From a virus: a DNA stretch of 24,898 bases. Numbering within the stretch: the stretch's first letter is position 1; the number at the start of each line of letters is the position of its first letter. The DNA lies in IMG/VR virus record IMGVR_UViG_3300022929_000188, positions 1 to 24,898 of that record. The stretch is one strand, 5' to 3'. This document shows, piece by piece, positions 14,101-21,893 of the stretch. Under the pieces are notes generated by a model, which had not been told where the DNA came from, searched no databases, and saw only the letters and a list, made by a program, of their open reading frames with translations. The translations under genes and the position numbers were made by a program.

Positions 14101-15520
14101 TGTCGCCAACTGCAATACGCATCCCCTTCAGATTAACGGGGACGGTTATCATCGTCTGCAAGAAAGACTGATTGACTTGCTTAAATGCTATTCGTTGAGC
14201 TGCGTATCGGTTATCGGTAAACGGTAACTTAATTTCTTCTTCTAACGTCTCGCCGTTATCCCTAGCAATCGCGCCTGATACTGTAACAGGGCCAAACTCC
14301 ATCATCTTGTATTGCTCTGTGGGATCAATGAACAATCCCTTGATCTGATTTAAACGATCAGATCTTGGTATGGCGGTTCTGATATCAACTTCGCCAATAA
14401 TATCGTCTTCAGTAATGGATTCAGTTGGCGCGAAATAAACTCCAGCTCTAACTATGTACTTACCTTGGCTATAAACCAAAGACCCATTCATGCCGCTTAA
14501 TATCTTCTCAATAGACTTGGCGTATGGATCAGCGCCGAAGATGACGCCGCTACCGAAGAATCGTTTCTGTGTGGCAGAGTTAGGGATGTCAACTAAAGTA
14601 TCGCAATCGTCAGCAGCCGCTATAATCGCCGCCCAGTCTATTTTGCTCGATGGGATACCTAAGCCAAACTCGCTGTCCATAAGGTAATCAGCAATCATTA
14701 ACGCAGGATTTCTACCTTGCTCACCTCGATCGATTGCGCCAGTGCTTAGGCTGTTGTCATCATATACAACATAGCTAGCATTAGTTGGGCTTGCGCCAGC
14801 AGTACCGCCAGCGTCAACCTCTAAGCGAGGATCGTAGATCTTCTTGCCTTTAACCAAGGCTTTGATGTTTTGAACACTACCAACCTCGTCCCATACTTCC
14901 CGAGAGCCTTCGTTAATAGTCCAACGGGTATATAGGCTGGCTACGTTATCACCACGATGAGTCGCTAGATATTCTGTAGAAGTTGTCGAGTCTGCTCGCA
15001 ATCCTGAATAAGCAGTTTGTGACGATGTGCCTAGACGAGTATCTATGTATACAACAGTCTCGCTAACTCCGCTCTCATTGTTTTTAGGGCCAAAGAATCC
15101 GCTAATAACAGATTTGCTTCCAGAGTTATAGACGCTGGCGTTAGTTAGATCTATTGACTTGTCATCTAAAAACACTTTGCTGATTTGCGTTAGCTCATGA
15201 CCAGCCAAAGCAACAACTTGATGTAAGTATTTATTATTCGCGCCAGATACCTGAGCGTAAGTCAACGGCCCGCTAACCATTGTCTCGCCGTATATTAACT
15301 TTCTAGGTTCTGTGGTAGATCGTACTGTGGTCTGTCTGCTGCGGTCGTTATCATCAACCGAGAAATTAATTTTAGGCTTTAATAGCTTGGATGCTGCGAA
15401 TACACCACCAACGATTGCCGCCGCACCAATGACTGCTGCTGTCGTTCCAGTGGCAGTGGCAAATGTAACAAAAGATCCGACCGCTTTTAAAAATGCAACT
15501 ACTGGTGGCATAACTTCCAT
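11162..15520 (-). CDS. J-like tail tip protein (host specificity), probably fused to the fibre before a frameshift
   Basis: A protein of 1452 residues. A hydrophobic helix (about 10-45) is followed by the tail-hub part with SREVWDEVGSVQNIKALVKG and a PALMIADYLMDSEFGLGIP block (about 272-290) typical of lambda J and its relatives. A fibronectin-III-like domain lies at about 550-650 (DVPAPTNFGITAA to YYYWIQAV), then two 65-residue repeats (730-859), a lectin-like beta domain with LVTWTQVNGTYSWNHKL and YIINGVVERTV (about 875-1055), and fibre-type sequence to the end. J proteins close the tail tip and bind the host. The C-terminus runs into SGNLVVTGDL and then abruptly changes to an unrelated LRFKAQLPP ending. 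Confidence 0.85.
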   Translation of the reverse strand: MEVMPPVVAFLKAVGSFVTFATATGTTAAVIGAAAIVGGVFAASKLLKPKINFSVDDNDRSRQTTVRSTTEPRKLIYGETMVSGPLTYAQVSGANNKYLHQVVALAGHELTQISKVFLDDKSIDLTNASVYNSGSKSVISGFFGPKNNESGVSETVVYIDTRLGTSSQTAYSGLRADSTTSTEYLATHRGDNVASLYTRWTINEGSREVWDEVGSVQNIKALVKGKKIYDPRLEVDAGGTAGASPTNASYVVYDDNSLSTGAIDRGEQGRNPALMIADYLMDSEFGLGIPSSKIDWAAIIAAADDCDTLVDIPNSATQKRFFGSGVIFGADPYAKSIEKILSGMNGSLVYSQGKYIVRAGVYFAPTESITEDDIIGEVDIRTAIPRSDRLNQIKGLFIDPTEQYKMMEFGPVTVSGAIARDNGETLEEEIKLPFTDNRYAAQRIAFKQVNQSFLQTMITVPVNLKGMRIAVGDRVNVYLSDLESVDAGEWNPKIFKCINWSFAENGSGGINLTLLEEGEFSNGVAIRYADPLPADYSTITAQGVIARNLPDVPAPTNFGITAAINAIELAWDNPSNALAWEQIWVFRNTTGTTPTDSDTPIVKFRGTSYTDQRAAADSQGNAIEYYYWIQAVRYPQGSTPASGSNASKSVMIASNPAKIGATKIGFGVMGEDSINTAQIIDSAVGSEQIATTIQSDNWSVQEETGWQINRSGSATFQNAVVRGNVTATTGTIGGFTVGSTDLIAGDEATRVSLSTSDGISLGDNTFADAPFRVTPAGELTATDATITGSITASTGTIGGFTVGSTSLTAGDEATRVSLSTSDGISLGDNTFADAPFRVTRAGALTATNATITGAITATSLEIAEGATIEASSAFTRTPFVSFTSIGQTAFSPAVNGSLVTWTQVNGTYSWNHKLVSDKAFKNGAFVSFRVKSAGDTNIRYMIGLADANTGTSYTDIDYAIYIRGSASTPDILAYESGSNVATLKSTLNVGDVCAVVYDDEKIKYIINGVVERTVDLSSSPITDGLYTHIAIDDDANNGTHTIEDFQFGSISDLALGVTIQDGGITMAGGGSIKGGQSGYNTGTGFFLGYDSTAYKFSIGNSSTESLTFDGTNLAVTGNITATSGTFTGTVNASAGAFTGDVSTDSKFIAGSGDATTVVDGATDATYRIFSGAAESESENAPFQVKPDGSVFAKNITVFDASGNILLNQDGLGAAALAGISLTSGTAVDKVSGVLSGDGGEMTLTLDQTATVTLETKFAIYDNSVGTLYFYGSGATEAAAKSDITNSTLNIIYSLQTDGGSYSTAATKPITFTSTDSTPSSTEIYVTAVYIAGGIQEYRSILMDAGGALEYIANTNTYGATAYVVTSHTFTNLPAGVHKVKLSSTITGSGSPSAAGQSTSNRLYELRSSEINFVESAANVFANGTPSVPTGGGTVSGNLVVTGDLRFKAQLPP
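11180..11200 (-). other. Frameshift point between J-like and fibre frames
   Basis: At about 11190 the J-like frame reads VVTGDL and then RFKAQLPP and stop, whereas the -1 frame continues with TVQGTTTTVDTDNLTVKDNN, natural fibre sequence that has no start codon before 11057. Adding one base after GAC-CT would give VVTGDLTVQG and a single frame of about 2750 codons. No slippery heptamer is present here, so a deletion or a sequence error is likelier than programmed slippage. Confidence 0.7.
12963..13352 (-). repeat. Tandem 195-bp coding repeat in the J-like gene
   Basis: Two adjacent units (12963-13157 and 13158-13352) each encode 65 residues with the pattern GTIGGFTVGST, AGDEATRVSLSTSDGISLGD, NTFADAPFRVT. 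The proteins are nearly identical but the DNA differs at many third codon positions, so the duplication is old and kept at protein level. Such units probably form repeating beta modules in the stalk. Confidence 0.85.
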
Positions 15521-15888
15521 CCCAATGATATGTATTCGCTTGGCAGACGAGCCAAACCTTTGTGCGTCAAGCAGATAGCGTAATCGCCTAACTTGATCCC
15601 CAGCAAATGATTGTCAGGTATTGTCACCATTACGGGGCTGCCATCTTCTAGCCCTTTTATGTCGCTAGTTGACTCACCTAGAACAGTTGAAACTGTATCC
15701 TCTAAATCACCATTTGACCTAATAATGTCGTAGGCTTCTTCTTCAGAGTTATAATTAAAATCAACTAGGTAATCTTTCCCTGTCAGCTCTTTGACTATAA
15801 ACCCAGCGAACTGGCAACAATCGGCATTGCCGTAAGTGAACTCACGACGCTCCCATTTATTTAATGCTTGTAAGACTTGAAGTTGCAT
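15499..15888 (-). CDS. Tail assembly protein with NlpC/P60-like cysteine motif (DUF6950 type)
   Basis: A protein of 129 residues. W-x-x-REFTYGNADCCQFAGFIV (about 12-31) carries the YG-x-x-DC block where the catalytic cysteine of NlpC/P60 peptidases sits; a histidine occurs near residue 109 (CLTHKGL) in the place expected for the second catalytic residue. It is shorter than lambda K, and proteins of this size before J are usually filed as DUF6950, which I believe fits here. The likely role is at the tail tip during assembly or cell-wall passage. The ATG overlaps the preceding stop as TAATG, and the end overlaps the J-like start by 22 bases. Confidence 0.6.
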   Translation of the reverse strand: MQLQVLQALNKWERREFTYGNADCCQFAGFIVKELTGKDYLVDFNYNSEEEAYDIIRSNGDLEDTVSTVLGESTSDIKGLEDGSPVMVTIPDNHLLGIKLGDYAICLTHKGLARLPSEYISLGWKLCHQ

Positions 15889-16538
15889 TAATCCATTGTT
15901 TCGTTTTTAGGCTCGTCTCTAGGAATGATTGGAGCACCGCTGCCAGATCCAGCTTTTCTAACGCCCCAATCCAAAGTAATGTCTTGCATTTCTTGCAAGT
16001 GAGTAAAAAAAGTATCCCCTGATGAGCTGGCTTGCTGTGACGCATTCGTGTAAAGCAAATTTGCTGATCGCTCAAACATTGCTAATTCGCTTTCAGCACT
16101 TAAAGCTAGGGTATCTCCGCTATCACCACCTAGCCTCACGTCCATCGTGTCTATAAAACCGTTCCAAATAATGTCAGGCGTCGCTACAAGCTCGTCATCG
16201 TCGTTTAGTGCGCCAACGTATAAAGTAACAGGGCGCTGATAATAAACCTCCTTAACAGCCTCTGCGACAAGCCCAGCGTCCAATCCCGACAAGGTAAGCT
16301 CAATGTTGTACGGGCTAATCTGGTCGCCTTCTTGTATTGTGCTTATTTGCCCTAAATCGCCAGTCCCAAGCCAATTTACATTTCCCGAGCCATCATCCCA
16401 AGTATAAGTGCCTAATCCGTTATGGAGCCTAATCGTACCAGCAGAGCTTGGATCAAACTCTAACTTGACGAATACAATAGGATTAACATGGCTGGCCGCA
16501 TAACTTATCGCAGTGTTTGATGCTAGATCTCTACTCAC
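15888..16538 (-). CDS. Distal tail / baseplate hub protein, DUF2163-like or lambda L-like
   Basis: A protein of 216 residues. It opens with AASHVNPIVFVKLEFD, then GTYTWDDGSGNVNWLGTGDL and QISPYNIELTLSGLDAGLVA (about 45-115), the strand pattern of the hub proteins lying between the distal tail protein and the NlpC-like protein in many siphoviruses. NGFIDTMDVRLGGDSGDTLA (about 130-149) follows. The start is GTG, overlapping the preceding TGA as GTGA, with AGAGGA 9 bases upstream. The C-terminal SGSGSGAPIIPRDEP tail is flexible. Family assignment is by layout and gene order. Confidence 0.55.
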   Translation of the reverse strand: MSRDLASNTAISYAASHVNPIVFVKLEFDPSSAGTIRLHNGLGTYTWDDGSGNVNWLGTGDLGQISTIQEGDQISPYNIELTLSGLDAGLVAEAVKEVYYQRPVTLYVGALNDDDELVATPDIIWNGFIDTMDVRLGGDSGDTLALSAESELAMFERSANLLYTNASQQASSSGDTFFTHLQEMQDITLDWGVRKAGSGSGAPIIPRDEPKNETMD

Positions 16539-17131
16539 GCTAGTACGTCCTCTATGGCCTCAATATTAAATGATGAATATATTCCGGGTTGTGTATCCCA
16601 TCCAGTTGATCCTGTCATAATAAACACTCCGACAGGGTTAATAAGCTCTACATCTTCTCCTGCTGATGACACTCTTACTTCTGGCGATACCTTTATGGGA
16701 ATAGTTGTGGTTGTGCTTGTCACATCCTCGGTACACATAAACATTTGGTTATTGGCGCTTAGGTAGTCGCCGCTTTTTACTGTTAAAGATGTACTAACCG
16801 TTCTCGTGCAATTTAGTGTCCCGCCCGTACTAGATGCGGTAACTAAACCTGTTTGCGGCCCAGTCCCTCTTCTAGTAAACGAATGATCTTTTATGCTAAA
16901 CCTATGTCTTTGCCCCTCCAGCATGACTATGAACGCTTGCATTTTAGCCCTGTCTTCTCCAAAAAGATTCTCAAAGGACAGAGATATTTTCCAGTGCGAA
17001 CCCTTTCTAGCAGCCGTCTGAACCGCCCTAGTAAGAGGGCTTTCAAATATTCTGCTGTTGGTCACTAGCTCCCAACTAGAAGTGCTAGGAAGTACGTTGG
17101 GTACTTTATCGGCAAATACAAAAGTGGTCAT
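16535..17131 (-). CDS. Distal tail protein (lambda M-like by position)
   Basis: A protein of 198 residues, mostly strand. The N-terminal part (SWELVTNSRIFESPLTRAVQ) and FGEDRAKMQAFIVMLEGQRH (about 57-76) followed by FSIKDHSF are characteristic of siphovirus proteins placed directly after the tape measure, which form the ring linking tube and tip. The C-terminal half is a beta domain (TSTTTTIPIKVSPEVRV) ending SFNIEAIEDVLA, a common end for this group. It overlaps both neighbours by 4 bases. Role is inferred from gene order and general pattern. Confidence 0.6.
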   Translation of the reverse strand: MTTFVFADKVPNVLPSTSSWELVTNSRIFESPLTRAVQTAARKGSHWKISLSFENLFGEDRAKMQAFIVMLEGQRHRFSIKDHSFTRRGTGPQTGLVTASSTGGTLNCTRTVSTSLTVKSGDYLSANNQMFMCTEDVTSTTTTIPIKVSPEVRVSSAGEDVELINPVGVFIMTGSTGWDTQPGIYSSFNIEAIEDVLA

Positions 17132-19380
17132 ACAAACCTACGCCTTTTCATCAAGTTCTGGATGTTTCTTGTAGTAGATTCTGAGGTTTGCTTCATAGCT
17201 AAACGGATCTTTTGATCTACGCTTGCATCAGCGCCTCTTGCATCCACATTGTTTATTATAGTGATACCGCCACCGCCGCCAACTGCTTGTTTTAGTTGAT
17301 CGTTGCTCGATATACGGCCAGAACCGCCCATAGTTAAAAGTTCTGGGCCTCTTTCACCAACTAGGTATGACTGACCACCTCTAACCTGACCACCTGTTGC
17401 TCTGGCTGCTGCTGCCGCCCCACTGAGAGCCGAAATCGCACCCGCAATCGGGGCAGTAACGCCAATCGCCGTCGCCATTGCTGCGGGCGCTGCTGCTGGG
17501 CCAACTACGGGGATCGCTGCTGTACTAGCAAATGCGTTTAGTCCGGCCATCATGCTTTGAGCTTGCGCCGTTAGCCCTAGATAGGTCGCTGATGCTACGG
17601 CTGTTGTTTTCCCTATTAATTTCTCGACAGCAGCTAAGGCTAGTCGTTTTGCTATCATTTGTGAGATCATGGCTAAGAATGAACTCAGCATATCCTTGGT
17701 GAATTGAACAAACGCCTCTTTAACTGTCATTGTCCCGGTTAGTATACCCTCGAATGCGCTAGCTAAACTTCTCTCGAAATTAACAGCCATCAGCATTTGC
17801 AGAGCGTCTATGTTTTGGATTGCCTGTTGTGTGCTTAACATCCACTTTTCTACAAGAGACATTCTATCGTAGGCTAATTGAGCTTCCCGCTCTAACGCTC
17901 TGGCTTGTCTTTCTGCATCTTTCCTTTCTTTCTCTTGTTCTTGAGCATCGACGAAGGCAACAAAATCCTGATGAAGTTTTTCCTTAGCATCAATAAAGCC
18001 TTCTTCACTAAGCAATCCTGCTGCGTTAGACTGCTCTAAGATTTTTAGAATAGCTTGTTGCTGTCTAGCAAAAGATAAAACCGCTGGGCTAGTTTCGCTA
18101 TATAACTTAGACAAGGTTTGTTGGGTTCGCTCTGCGAGAGCCGCTTTCTCCTTTTCAACCCTTTCGGTCTCTTTTAACTCAGCATTAAGCACATCAAACA
18201 TTTGACTCTGGTTTAGCCTAGCCAATTCTTCCCTTTGATCTATTTCGGCTTGAACGGCTAAACTTAGCTCTCTGGCTCTTCTTGCTGCGTCAGAGGGATC
18301 AACTAAGCCCCTTAACCCAGCAATACCTTGCTCTCTAAGGTCTCTTTGCGCCCTTCTTAGCAGATGAGACTGTTCAGTTAAAGATCTAAGTTGCGTTTCT
18401 TGGGCTACAATATCTCGACGAAGATTGGCAAAAGCTGGTCTTAGCTCAGATTGTGAGTTCTGAATATCGTCTATGACAGCTCTAAAATTAGAGTATGTTT
18501 TTACTTTATTGTCGTCTAGGCCAGCAGCAGCATCGACAAAGGCCAATGCTTGCTTTTTAGATATGCCATACTTCAAACCTAGTTCGTCTAAGGCAGCATT
18601 AACTACACCCAATTCGTCAGAATATGTGCCTGTGGCTTCTATTAGTTTTCCATCCACAAATGGATCGTTCTGGCGAAGGTTTGCCAACTCTTGGGATACG
18701 TCTCGTATATCTTGAGTGATGGAGTCAGAAATAAGAGCTTTAAAGCCTTTCTGAGTCTGCACCAAAGCTATTCGAGTGTCTTTTAGCCCAGAGATTAATT
18801 CTGCTTGAGCAGCAGCTTCGGATACTTTTGCAAATTCTAAAATTCTTTTGGATAGCTGAAACGTGGCGCTGTCGGTCTCATCTACCTGAGATTTTAGCCT
18901 ATCCAATGCAGCAGCTAACGCATCTGAACCTTCTTCACTGTCTTTGAAGGCAGAAACCAAAACGCTGCCAATAAGTGCTCCAAATGCAACTAATGCACCG
19001 ACAACCGCGCCGCTAGGGCCAAAGACAGATAAGATTTGGGGGCCTTGCTGAGCTAGGATTGTTAAACCAGCGGTGCCGGATTGTGCTTGGACTGCCACAT
19101 CTTGAAGTTGAAAGGATAGTTGCTGAGTAGCGCCTCGCATTGCGCGAAACCCGCCTCTAGCTTCTTTGTGAATCTTAGCTGCTTGACTAACCGCCGAGGT
19201 CGTCTTTTTCTGCTGGGTTTCATACTGCTTTTGAGTTGCAGTATTTTTTCTAGTTTCTTCTTTGTATTGCTTGACCGCTTCCTCGGCCTTATCAGCGCTA
19301 ACGCCCAGCTTTTGAAGTGCTAGATGTGCCTCTTTGATGCCCTTAGAGGTGACTCTTATGTCTAAATTTGCGTCAGCCAT
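17128..19380 (-). CDS. Tail tape measure protein
   Basis: A protein of 750 residues. A helical, charged N-terminus (ADKAEEAVKQYKEETRKN) is followed by a hydrophobic stretch (about 95-145, SVFGPSGAVVGALVAFGALI), long coiled-coil segments, a lambda-H-like segment FVQFTKDMLSSFLAMISQMI (about 560-580), an alanine-rich hydrophobic region and the C-terminal block GQSYLVGERGPELLTMGGSG, the usual tape-measure ending. It sets tail length and helps DNA pass the membrane. The size would suit a tail of roughly 110 nm by the usual residues-to-length rule. It follows the frameshifted chaperone pair and overlaps its end by 8 bases. Confidence 0.9.
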   Translation of the reverse strand: MADANLDIRVTSKGIKEAHLALQKLGVSADKAEEAVKQYKEETRKNTATQKQYETQQKKTTSAVSQAAKIHKEARGGFRAMRGATQQLSFQLQDVAVQAQSGTAGLTILAQQGPQILSVFGPSGAVVGALVAFGALIGSVLVSAFKDSEEGSDALAAALDRLKSQVDETDSATFQLSKRILEFAKVSEAAAQAELISGLKDTRIALVQTQKGFKALISDSITQDIRDVSQELANLRQNDPFVDGKLIEATGTYSDELGVVNAALDELGLKYGISKKQALAFVDAAAGLDDNKVKTYSNFRAVIDDIQNSQSELRPAFANLRRDIVAQETQLRSLTEQSHLLRRAQRDLREQGIAGLRGLVDPSDAARRARELSLAVQAEIDQREELARLNQSQMFDVLNAELKETERVEKEKAALAERTQQTLSKLYSETSPAVLSFARQQQAILKILEQSNAAGLLSEEGFIDAKEKLHQDFVAFVDAQEQEKERKDAERQARALEREAQLAYDRMSLVEKWMLSTQQAIQNIDALQMLMAVNFERSLASAFEGILTGTMTVKEAFVQFTKDMLSSFLAMISQMIAKRLALAAVEKLIGKTTAVASATYLGLTAQAQSMMAGLNAFASTAAIPVVGPAAAPAAMATAIGVTAPIAGAISALSGAAAAARATGGQVRGGQSYLVGERGPELLTMGGSGRISSNDQLKQAVGGGGGITIINNVDARGADASVDQKIRLAMKQTSESTTRNIQNLMKRRRFV

Positions 19381-19714
19381 TCTTATTTGCCTCTAGCCTT
19401 TGAGCTTGATCTAGTTCAACGATTGTGTCTATCTCAAAAAGTGTTAGCTCTCCAAACATCTCCATATAGTCTTTTATATGCGTGTAGCTAATCATCTCTC
19501 CAGATGCGTTTTTCAACCGAACAAACATCAACCAAAGATAAACAAGCTCGTCCCGTAAAACAGGAGCGGCTTGTAGCTCTTTAGGCTTGCGTCCTAGCGT
19601 CTTCTCGACTTGCCTCAAGTTTTCAAGGCGACTAACTTTTGAGTCTTTATCGTAACCAGCAGCCCAGAAGTGCCACTGTGCATACTCTAAGATTTCATCA
19701 GTTAGCCCTTGATA
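19373..19714 (-). CDS. Tail assembly chaperone, frameshift extension (lambda T-like part)
   Basis: This frame has no good start of its own: the first start-like codon is a TTG at 19618 without a clear ribosome binding site. Reading upstream, it stays open through YQGLTDEILEYAQWHFWAAG until it overlaps the end of the chaperone gene, so it is made as a C-terminal extension by -1 slippage at 19714-19720. It adds 113 residues, giving a fusion of about 232. The helical extension (ELVYLWLMFVRLKNASGEMI) matches the role of lambda T in binding the tape measure, whose gene follows directly. As in lambda, the short form should be the main product. Confidence 0.75.
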   Translation of the reverse strand, partial: YQGLTDEILEYAQWHFWAAGYDKDSKVSRLENLRQVEKTLGRKPKELQAAPVLRDELVYLWLMFVRLKNASGEMISYTHIKDYMEMFGELTLFEIDTIVELDQAQRLEANKNG

Positions 19715-20070
19715 AAATTTTGGCGCTGGCTAACAAACGTCATAACCTGAGTTGCTACATCAGGCGATTGGTCATAGATCTTTCTAGCTGCCTCGGGTGA
19801 GAAAGGAACATCTTTAGCATCTTTTCCCTTTCCTTGTTTTAACCCTTTCCAGCCTATCGTTACGGCGACCAAAAGTTCAGTCATGCTATCCGTATCATCA
19901 GCCTCAAGATTCGCTCGATTAGACTTTAGAATCGCTTTCCTAAACGTCTTTGAGTCTGGCCCCCTAACTATAAAAACCACATCTGACGGTTCGCCAGTGC
20001 TAGGGTTGTTTATAGCTACCTCTCGGCCTTTCTCATGCTCATCCGCTGTATAAAAATCATTAATATCCAT
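19702..20070 (-). CDS. Tail assembly chaperone (lambda G-like)
   Basis: A protein of 122 residues. It lies between the tail tube gene and the tape measure gene, the fixed place of tail assembly chaperones. It has an acidic N-terminus (MDINDFYTADEHEKGREVAI), strands with VVFIVRGPDSKTFRKA (about 31-46) and a helical C-terminus (FSPEAARKIYDQSPDVATQV). These proteins coat the tape measure while the tube polymerises and are absent from the virion. The codons near its end, CAA AAT TTT ATC, contain the slippery AAATTTT leading to the longer fusion. Ribosome binding site GAGG, 5 bases before the ATG. Confidence 0.75.
   Translation of the reverse strand: MDINDFYTADEHEKGREVAINNPSTGEPSDVVFIVRGPDSKTFRKAILKSNRANLEADDTDSMTELLVAVTIGWKGLKQGKGKDAKDVPFSPEAARKIYDQSPDVATQVMTFVSQRQNFIKG
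19714..19720 (-). promoter_or_regulatory. Programmed -1 frameshift site AAATTTT
   Basis: On the coding strand the heptamer A-AAT-TTT is in the phase required for simultaneous slippage of both tRNAs (X-XXY-YYZ). The zero frame stops 10 bases later at 19702-19704, whereas the -1 frame is open for 113 codons. Position and outcome equal those of the lambda G / GT site. Confidence 0.75.
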
Positions 20071-20090
20071 CCTTCCCTCACTCTCCCTAT

Positions 20091-21014
20091 TTAAGCATCG
20101 TCTTTAGTAATCTGTAGTTGACTGCTGATTCCTGAGTTGAATAACGCGATGAAATCTAGCGTTACTGTAACAGCACCGGGGCCACCGACCTCTGGATTAC
20201 CCGAGTTATACTTGACGTTAGGCATATTGAAAATGTAATCATTCCCAGCAGCATCGGTCAAAGTAAACGTTATCGCTGATGAAGTTTCGTTGATAAACTT
20301 GTCAATCAGGGCGGTATCCTCAAAATACGCTGTAATCGACCCCGTAACCGTAGATTTAGCTAACGGCGGCTGTAAAGTAGTTGAGTCTCCAACCACGTAT
20401 TGAGCCTCCATGCCGTTTTCAATATTTAACTCAAGAGCCGTAACAACCGCTATAGATGAACCGCCTTCAGTAATGGCTCCAGTAAAGCTATCAAAGGGGT
20501 CGGTAGTTGTTGCCGCTGGATAAGTGGCGCCAGCAATCGCTGATGCTGCTGTGGTCAAATCTTTACCGATAACTGAGAATGAACCCGTAACCATTGAATT
20601 AGGAGCGATTGACAAGCTCATACTATTAAATGAGCAACCAGTTGATCGAATATACTTGTCTATATCTTCATGATGACGTTCGATAGTGAATGATCGAGAA
20701 GTAGTTCCTGTTACGATAGTTTCAGGATCTCCATCGGAAGTCCAAGTTCCGCACATTACTGCCTCGATCAAGTCGTCGAATGATCCATAGGAAAGCTCAA
20801 AGTTAATGTCGCCACTAACAGATTTGTTGCCGTGTCGGTAGTGAGCAATCTGTCGATCTTCTCGCAATTCTTCAGATTCAATCGCGTCTTTAGACAATCC
20901 CAAAGTCGTTCCGGTGTGGCGAATGGCTTTAAAGGCCGGTGTGCTAGGAGTTGTACCAAAAGTCGACTCTAATATGTAGCCCATATCATGCCGAGCGCCT
21001 GTTGCAATAGTCAT
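20091..21014 (-). CDS. Major tail tube protein
   Basis: A protein of 307 residues, strand-rich. MTIATGARHDMGYILESTFG, then a tube-protein segment with HYRHGNKSVSGDINFELSYG (about 58-77) and SFDDLIEAVMCGTW. The middle holds ELNIENGMEAQYVVG (about 197-211) and GSITAYFEDTALIDKFIN (about 228-245), and the end PNVKYNSGNPEVGGPGAVTV (about 267-286): the pattern of the tube proteins of siphoviruses with a P22-like coat. Polymerises as rings around the tape measure. Placed between the tail terminator and the chaperones. GAGGT site before the ATG. Confidence 0.8.
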   Translation of the reverse strand: MTIATGARHDMGYILESTFGTTPSTPAFKAIRHTGTTLGLSKDAIESEELREDRQIAHYRHGNKSVSGDINFELSYGSFDDLIEAVMCGTWTSDGDPETIVTGTTSRSFTIERHHEDIDKYIRSTGCSFNSMSLSIAPNSMVTGSFSVIGKDLTTAASAIAGATYPAATTTDPFDSFTGAITEGGSSIAVVTALELNIENGMEAQYVVGDSTTLQPPLAKSTVTGSITAYFEDTALIDKFINETSSAITFTLTDAAGNDYIFNMPNVKYNSGNPEVGGPGAVTVTLDFIALFNSGISSQLQITKDDA

Positions 21015-21018
21015 AGTT

Positions 21019-21435
21019 TTACCTCGGGGCTACGTGAGCCGAATAGTTTATTGAGACTGAGATGACAAATCTGTCATCAACTGTTAATCCCTGATTACGG
21101 GACGTATCGCCTAAACGAACCGTTACGCCATTATAAGAGAGATCGGTGCCTCTCTTAAAGTGGTCTGCAACAGAATCCGCTTTTGTTTCTGCTTCATTCC
21201 TTCCTTTCCCTGCCTGCGCGTAAACGTCAACTTGGTATACACCAGTGTGCTCGTCTAGGCCAGCAGCCCCTAGCCCGACTTGGGCAGATGAGACCGGCAG
21301 CAGAGACGGCCTCAAATATAAAGTTCCTTTAGTTGGCTTAAAGATAGTGTTAGGCCAAGCAACTGGAGAGCTGCCGCTCAAAGTGTTTAGCCTAGCATCT
21401 AAGGCCGCGCTAACGTCTGAGAATGTAGTGCTCAT
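21019..21435 (-). CDS. Tail terminator protein (DUF4128-like)
   Basis: A protein of 138 residues. N-terminal helix SDVSAALDARLNTL, then a strand pair with AWPNTIFKP and LYLRPSLLPV (about 26-47), EHTGVYQVDVYAQAGKGRNE (about 62-81) and the end DRFVISVSINYSAHV. The VYQVDVYA and K-G-x-x-EA segments match the tail terminator / DUF4128 group, which caps the growing tube and joins it to the head. The ATG overlaps the preceding stop as ATGA, and the tube gene follows after four bases. Confidence 0.7.
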   Translation of the reverse strand: MSTTFSDVSAALDARLNTLSGSSPVAWPNTIFKPTKGTLYLRPSLLPVSSAQVGLGAAGLDEHTGVYQVDVYAQAGKGRNEAETKADSVADHFKRGTDLSYNGVTVRLGDTSRNQGLTVDDRFVISVSINYSAHVAPR

Positions 21436-21893
21436 AAATTCTTACCAATTAAAGCAAATGTTTCTCTATCCCTTCTCATTGCCACTGCCATTCTTTCTAC
21501 GCTTATCCTGCTCATGCCTTTGGGCGCTTGTGTGGAGAACCCGTTAATAGTCTTTCCTGTTGGGTTCTTTGGAGGATTGGGATATAAACCAAACTCCACT
21601 ACCGGCGCATAAGGCAAATTGTTAGAAAACACTATAGTCTCATCACCTTTAACCGGCTTTATCTTCTTTCTTGCTTCGGCCATCGCTCTCTCGCCGCTTG
21701 GATCGGCACCGAGTAGGCTTCTGCCGTTCCTAGAGTTTATCCCTGTTCGCCAGTTATTTCTCAAAGTACCAATATCTACTGGGGTTTGGGCGAGAACATT
21801 CTTTATTAACTCAAGCGCAACGCCTCTCTTGGCCGCAACCACATCCTTTCCGGTATCTTCTGCCCACTTCTTAACGTCTAATTTGAAGCTCAT
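21432..21893 (-). CDS. HK97 gp10-like head-tail joining / neck protein
   Basis: A protein of 153 residues beginning MSFKLDVKKWAEDTGKDVVA. The block LAQTPVDIGTLRNNWRTGIN (about 35-54) is the TPVDTG-x-LR-x-NW motif of HK97 gp10 / lambda Z-like proteins, and NNLPYAPVVEFG (about 90-101) is their second mark (N-x-x-YA-x-x-VEFG). They act at the tail's head-proximal end. The open frame reaches a TTG at 21920 inside the preceding gene; the ATG at 21893 gives the family's usual start, although the ribosome binding site is weak and another ATG lies at 21902. Confidence 0.75.
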   Translation of the reverse strand: MSFKLDVKKWAEDTGKDVVAAKRGVALELIKNVLAQTPVDIGTLRNNWRTGINSRNGRSLLGADPSGERAMAEARKKIKPVKGDETIVFSNNLPYAPVVEFGLYPNPPKNPTGKTINGFSTQAPKGMSRISVERMAVAMRRDRETFALIGKNL

